Part shown: piece by piece, positions 58,170 through 64,000 of the stretch
Numbering within the stretch: the stretch's first letter is position 1
Layout: each line of letters begins with the position of its first letter
Origin: Isoetes taiwanensis
Lineage: Eukaryota > Streptophyta > Lycopodiopsida > Isoetales > Isoetaceae
Assembly (NCBI GenBank): GCA_021234155.1
Contig: JAJEKV010000001.1
Span: 15,058,245-15,122,244, forward strand
Length of the DNA: 64,000 nucleotides
Direction: 5' to 3'
Program-made: the position numbers and the translations under genes
The notes under the pieces: model-generated
What the model was told of the DNA's origin: nothing
Seen by the model: only the letters and a program-made list of their open reading frames with translations
Databases searched by the model: none

Positions 58170-61070
58170 GAGAATGATTTTTTATCGTCCACTGAGGCCA
58201 ATCGGCCTATGGGACCCATAAGGAGCGCAGCAAACTTATTACTGTCCGGGTTAAAAAACCCCCGCCCCGAAGGGTTTTCGAGGGAAAACCCGTGGCAGTA
58301 ATAAGAATGTTGTCAAACTGTACAAGTATACATCAATGCTTATATACATGTCAAGTGTGTGCCCGAGGACATAGCTGATCTCGCATGTCCATAACCTCCT
58401 GAAGGTATGATCCTAATACCCGTACGGATGCTGTGCTCAATGTCACATGTAGCGGTTGGCCAAGCGACCAACTCGGCAGATAGCGTCCAATTTGATCATA
58501 TCTTTGGGCAACTTTGAAGGGTATGAGATTCATCCTCAATGACTCCCATTTGGCGGCATTGCCGAAGCCCATCTGGCGTGGCTCACCAATCCATCCGCCC
58601 GATCTCAATTCGAAGATGATGTGCCCCAATGCGAATGGAGGCAATGAGTGCGCCTTTTCATGGGCAAGTGGGTAGTGCCTTGGTAGCATTGCGGGCCCTC
58701 GTTCAATGTGGGATTTATGTGGCTATTTGGTAGTGTCTTTGTCTTGACATGTTCAAGGGCATTGGCATCCCAAAGCTTTGCGAGGAAGCAAGCGTCAAGA
58801 TATTGCCTCAAGCTATGGTGATCGCCTCTGTTTGCACATGTATGCACTGTGCTCCGCACATTCCATCTAGCCAACCATTGAGCTCTCTTTTCCCTCCAGC
58901 CGGGCCTTGAGAGGGCTGCGGCCCCATTGCCATGATATAAGCTAGTTTGGGAGGCGAGCATCGTCCATATTGACCACCTTCCGAAAATAGACAATGTGGC
59001 GATCAGGGGCCCTCACGAAGAGGCAAGAATCTGTCTCTCTGCGGTAGAATTTGATATGGGATGTGGACTTCACCCTAGTGCTTTCGTACTAAGAAGGCTT
59101 TTCGGACCTGCTCCAAGTCATTCCAAGTAGCAAGTGATACTCTTTGGGCCCCATACTTCCATCCCGTATAAAAGGACAGGGCTCTACTAAGACCTTGAGC
59201 AGTGTGTGGTGATGGGCCCAATCATACAACTCCGCTCTATGACTATTGTTTTGCATTGCATATAGTGCCTTCCGGTCTGCCGTCACTTTCGTGGCCGTAT
59301 GGATGTGTCCCGGTGCATAGTAGAAGGAAACTCCACTTCCAAATACTTGTATGTATATGCAACTTCCACATTCGGCCTTGGTGGCGAAGGAGGGGACCCT
59401 CGGTGACGTGAAGATGATATGAAAACCATCTTAGTCTTGGCCGGGTTGACACGCGATATCGGTCGCTTGGCGAGATCGTGTCCGGGGCATCGAGATGTCG
59501 TTGCATGTCTGGCTGGTGTGTAAGCTAGGAGGTCCACATCATCGGCATATATTAAGCGTCTCGATGATTTGATAGAGAAGGTGAGCTCCATCGCCCCATT
59601 ATCGGCAGCCCGACTCTCCAATTGATCAATGTAAAGCCCAAACAATGTTGGGGAGAGAGGGCATCCCCGGCGAACCCCGATACTACTATCAAATGGCTGG
59701 CTTGTCTGGCGCAACCGACCGAGCATCTTTCATATAGCCCGCATTAATCGCATTACGCAAATCTCACAGGAACCCCGGTATTGCGGTCTTGCCCATAGTT
59801 TTTCGAGGCGCGGTGTCAAACGCCTTCGCCAAAATCCACAAAGCAACAATATAGATCCCGACGGCGGTTCTGTTGTCTTCAATCGAGTTATAACGTGAAG
59901 ATGTGGTCAATGGTTGGGTGCGGGGTCCGAATCCGCACGGGTGAGGGCACCTCTCCTGCCGCCCGCCCTTCGTCAAGCTGGCCGCCGAGAATCCCAAAAA
60001 GCGGTTTTGCAAACACCCGGCGACCATGATTGTTCGGTAATTGGTTGGGCAAGGTGGGTCATCGCCTTTATAGATGGGTGCGCTATTGGTCCCGCTGCGG
60101 CGGGAAGCCTTCTGTAATGCCTTGTTGAACAAAGGCGGTCAAGATCGGTATTATGGACGGCCCCGCCCACTTAAGCAATTGCCGCATACCATCCAAGTCC
60201 GGAGCTTTCCCATTGGCAAGATTTTGTAAAGCCTTGTTCCACGTCCGAATCTGTGATTTCCGACCGGGCCTTCTTGCAAGGGTAATGCCGCATGTGCACT
60301 CGAGGGTCGTATAGCTGTTGCAAGTATTGCCTCCACCGCCGGGAGTGATATTCCCCGTGGGTTTTCTTGTTTTCTAAGAACCCTTCGCCGGAAGGTCCCG
60401 GGGTGACGTTCCGAGGTAAAACATTTCCCTTTGATCTTGCCGCAATGTGCGACTTTCTTAGCTTTAAGGAAGATCGCGATCGTTGTCGACCGCATGTGGG
60501 CGTAAAAAGGGGTCTGTGACTTGGCGGACCAGCATTTGTGTTCCTTGCACTCGCATCAAACCATTGATTACGATGGGAAGGTTGTCTTCACGAGGAGTGT
60601 CGTGTCGCGGCGGCTTATCCCAAAGCATCTCTCGCCAGATCCTAAGCACATCGGTCGGCCGGCCCGGTGCATTTGCTCTAGTGTAGGATATTGCAAAATT
60701 TACGCCAGGTCATCTATAAGCATCTAGGCATAAGCCCCCCGCATGTTCATAATCCGGTCGCGGTGAGGCATGTGAGCGGTTGTTGTTGCGGGGTTTGCAC
60801 AACCTGCCAAGCCAACTTCAAGTAAAGTGGTGAGTGGTCTGAGTCGATCTCTTCATCCCTATTAGTTGTTCCCACCTGAAAGTGCTTGATGACATGCATA
60901 TCCTGCTCAGGCACCAACACATAGTCCACCACACTAGATCCGCCCCCCTGGTTTTCCTGCCTACAAGTGCTCTTGCGGGTGGAAGGCCACTGTGCCAGTC
61001 CATTGCAGATTACCAGGTCAAAGATACTACAGAGCAAAAGCAAATGTCGACCATAGCACATAGATAATTC
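58170..61070 (-). pseudogene. L1-clade LINE ORF2, second family, 5'-truncated
   Basis: Minus strand. The endonuclease end at 60747-61061 has SSVVDYVLVPEQDMHVIKHF and DSDHSPLYL (the SDH catalytic motif). A middle region broken in frame runs 59764-60495. Reverse transcriptase at 59283-59726 has GVRRGCPLSPTLFGLYIDQL and RRLIYADDVDLLAY (intact YADD). The C-terminal part is at 58351-58994. The 5' boundary near 61065 lies within the EN, so the start is missing. It is related to the LINE of the 18-41 kb array but clearly diverged. Several frame changes make it inactive as written. Confidence 0.85.
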
Positions 61071-61279
61071 TTACAGTACATGCATGTATTAACATTGGAT
61101 ATTTTACAAATTCATATTGATGGCATATTTCTCTAAGACCATAACAATTCTAACAAAGTATATTGACAAAGATCCTCCATTTATTTAGCATCCCTATATA
61201 GATCGAATGCAATTGCAATTCCTAATTCCTAGTTTTAGAAAAAAGTAGAGTTCCATCCCTAAACTTGTCTAAAAAAAAT

Positions 61280-61365
61280 ATATAGCATATAATAACAGGG
61301 GGTTAGTTTAATATTTTTATACGTTTTTTCACATGGTTTTCCTATGATTTCGTTGCTGTATTTCT
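61280..61365. repeat. Dispersed repeat shared with about 15460-15550
   Basis: Both places carry ATATATAGCAT, AATAACAGGGGGTT, then GTTTTCCTATGATTTCGT in the same order and spacing. They share the plus orientation. The family is unidentified. Confidence 0.55.
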
Positions 61366-62214
61366 GGAGTGAACTTATTCTGAGAAATGGATTTTGAATC
61401 AAAATCCAATCCTGTGGTTGTGGTTTCTCAAAAATTTGGATAGTTGTTGCAATTATAGTTTTGGAAAATGTGGTCGTGGCCTCTGCTATTGAACCTTAAA
61501 ACAAAAAATTACTTGACCATGTCTCCTACAACCATGGTTGGCAGATCACGCATTAGCCCCAAATCCCTAATGCGAGATCCGTGATTAAAAAAAAATAACG
61601 AGAAATAACGGTTATTAGTTTTGTCAGAAAATTACAGTGCTAAAAAATCGTCCAAAAATTTTACAAAAAGTTCCGACTAGGAGGAGCTCCATTTTCGCGA
61701 TTGGAGCCGCTGCTCGTCCGCTGCTGTGCCATTCGATCAGGTAACCTCTCTTTCCTTCCTCTTTTTCTTGGGTATAGATTCCTCTGGTCCATCCACCATC
61801 ATGAGGCATTCGGATCTTCTCCACCAACCCCACCACTGTTTCCAGCGCAAACCCAGGTTTACAAATCTTGCATGACGATGATTCTTATCCATCTTCCTCA
61901 TATTACTCAGTCTGCCAGTTCTCAGACTCTGGATTGAGCCTGCCCATATAAGCTTTTGGAGGTTGAGTTGCAAATTGACAAACAAGATCATCCTTCATGT
62001 TGCCCGATATGGCTGAGCCTGTGACAGGGTCTGACATGCTCATTGCAAGAACTCGCAGAAGATTTGGTTCTGGATCAAAAGCTTGAATGAACTAGAAAAG
62101 AAACAAAAAGAGCAGAATGGACTGAAAAAAATAAATAAGAGGAGGAGAAGGAGCTCATGATAGAACATGGCAAGTATAGATGAAATGGGTATGTGTTCCA
62201 AACTTCTTGTTATG

Positions 62215-62375
62215 TAGAATGGCATGGGGGCAGCAAGAATGGCTGACCCCATGCCATTTCTACTACGTCAAGGTAAGGCAACCGGATTCTACAGGTTTTG
62301 GAGGGGTGATTTGTCATTCTTGACAAGAATGGTTCAAGAAGATGCAGGAATGGTGACCCACTTACCTTGACGTTA
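62215..62375. repeat. Nested foldback repeat
   Basis: AGAATGGCATGGGG and CCCCATGCCATTTCT face each other (about 62216-62262). ACGTCAAGGTAAG and CTTACCTTGACGT face each other around them (about 62266 and 62361). A smaller CATTCTTG/CAAGAATG pair lies between. A transcript would fold into a branched hairpin. It is probably a MITE remnant. Confidence 0.6.
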
Positions 62376-62439
62376 ATTATTTCTTTTGTTAGTTTGTTTG
62401 AAGCTTGATTCTGTATCCTTTTCAGCTTCTTCCACATCC

Positions 62440-64000
62440 GCGCATCAATATAGACTAATTTGAAATGAATTTGTTTACTATTTTTGTATGCAGAAGAGGG
62501 ATCTTGAAATTTTTTTTTCCCGCTGCAACTTCTTCTACATCCTTGCCGATACAGATTTTCATGTTGACTGTAGTAGCTTGCATTCTTTGAGCAAAAATGC
62601 TAAAGGTACATTTGTATACTGCATATACATTATTGGATAATTTATGGAATCCATTATTTGTTTGAAGGTGAATCATGGAGGATAGGATTACATATTGTGG
62701 TTAAGAATGTGGGGATTTTCGTATAGAAGAAGTGGATAAAGGGAAATCGAGGGATCACAATTTGTAATCTCTAGGGTTTGTTTACAGGTTGGAAGGATTT
62801 AGATATGGGAAATTAGAATGATGGTTTCATAACATTTGAAATAGTCTGAATGGTAATGAAGAGCTTTGCTATCTCGATTTTTGTGGTGTTAAGATGGACG
62901 CTACAATAGTATTTTTGTTTTTTGGATTGTTTAAATCAACAAGTTTTATTTTAAGGTAGCAACAATAAGAATGGAATAGTATCATAGGTAACTACTTTAA
63001 ACTTATGACAGTTTGATGAAGTAAGAAGACATTGATATGCGAGACATGTCCATTAGATAGCTTAGATGTAACAAGAGTAAGAATGGAAGCATATCATGCA
63101 TCCACATTCAAAGTAGTTTATAATGAATAGAATGGGTGAAGCTACTATTGTCATGTTTGTGCTCAGAAGCAAGTAGTGTAACTCATCAATACTTAAATTT
63201 TTTACTGCTTGATGGAGTAAGAAAACGTTGATTTGCATTACATCACTTAGGTGTAGCTTTGTTGCGAGTTGAAGGTTGCAGTAAGGCAGGCTTGGGGAAT
63301 GGGTTGGCTTGGTTGCAAGAGTTGGTAGAGGAAGGGAAATTATTATTAGATGAGGGAAAAGCAATAATACTACATTTTGGTCTTCTACATTCTTTATTTA
63401 TTGCAAATTAGAAGATTTTGGATATGGGAAAGAGATTTTCATTAGCGTCTATTTGGATAGAAGGAAGAAGAGTGTGTTTTGTCTGCAAGTGTTTGTAAGA
63501 CATTAAACTTTAAGTTGTTTGTCCGATACCTTGGGCTAAGTCGAGGTAAGGTTAAGTACATGAGGTTATAAAAGGAGATTTTATGCAATGTAGATAAGCT
63601 AGGCTATTGTGTTCATTTTAATGGCAATGCCTTTGCCATATTAAGTTTGTGAACCTCATGTACATACACTCTGCGAGTATAAATTATATGTTCTATATTA
63701 ATGTGCTTTCATTCTTTGTCCTTTGCAAGACTTAGGGTATTTACATCTTTACAACTTGCCCTGAATTTGTGGATATGTCCTTGGTATTTGCACCTCAAGT
63801 AATTACCTTGAACTATTTACCCTAAGCGTAGACTAGGATTAATTAGAACCTACTTAAAGAACATTCTTGCCAGGGCGTAAGTGGATCCTAATGCAATTGC
63901 ACTAGAAGGCATTAACAACAATACTTTGGATATTGTTGAAGCACTGGGATCAAAAGCAATTTAAAGCAGTATATGTTCAATTACTGCCATCAACTAAAGC
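62440..64000. other. Spacer, nothing recognised
   Basis: AT-rich DNA to the window end with short frames lacking motifs. No gene, RNA or repeat is supported. Confidence 0.4.

Overview
This is nuclear DNA from a land plant. The evidence is large AT-rich spacers, GT-AG introns, relics of plant-type PLS-class PPR genes, a plant-style CRAL-TRIO gene, L1-clade LINEs with an ORF1, and Helitron ends. A seed-free plant (fern or lycophyte) is plausible from the PPR/LINE mixture, but that is inference. The window is almost entirely repeats. Only one gene looks intact: a three-exon CRAL-TRIO (Sec14-like) gene at 44294-45978, whose exons join into 207 codons.

Layout. 1-12134: two direct copies (1-4155, 7969-12134) of a 4.15-kb block carrying a decayed PPR gene. 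Between them lie a coiled-coil ORF inside LTR-like repeats, several tandem repeats and a Helitron 3' end. 12135-18400: mostly non-coding, with a long-TIR foldback element at 16456-16996. 18390-41403: a tandem array of minus-strand L1-type LINEs alternating with a roughly 2.1-kb AT-rich block. 41404-46000: unique spacer plus the CRAL-TRIO gene. 48604-50313: a decayed gene with HUH/Rep-like nuclease motifs. 51198-52641: an unrecognised exon and a partial TauE/SafE-type transporter. 53500-54850: a GC-rich retroposon-like element. 55100-57460: tandem repeats, a Helitron 3' end and PPR relics. 58170-61070: another minus-strand LINE. 61071-64000: spacer with one foldback repeat.

The most striking object is an 8.28-kb insertion (31439-39717) in one LINE of the array. 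It has 26-bp imperfect terminal inverted repeats, and the paralogous LINE copy near 24663 keeps the uninterrupted site. It carries two divergent genes. One encodes a DUF7869-type transposase-like protein with an acidic tail (minus strand). The other is an intron-containing gene for a ParB-like domain joined to a permuted amino-DNA methyltransferase (plus strand). Its first intron holds a 40-bp-period array of long palindromes centred on GTGTATTCCGGAATACAC. The core motif recurs in the other introns of the methyltransferase gene, and I did not see it outside the element. I read this as a DNA transposon carrying its own DNA-modification gene and candidate binding or methylation sites.

A second unusual signal is that duplicated blocks differ mainly at CAG/CTG trinucleotides, with non-deamination changes and small indels. 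This looks like CHG-methylation-linked base-calling error (or a very context-specific process). It means that frameshifts called in these elements may not all be real.
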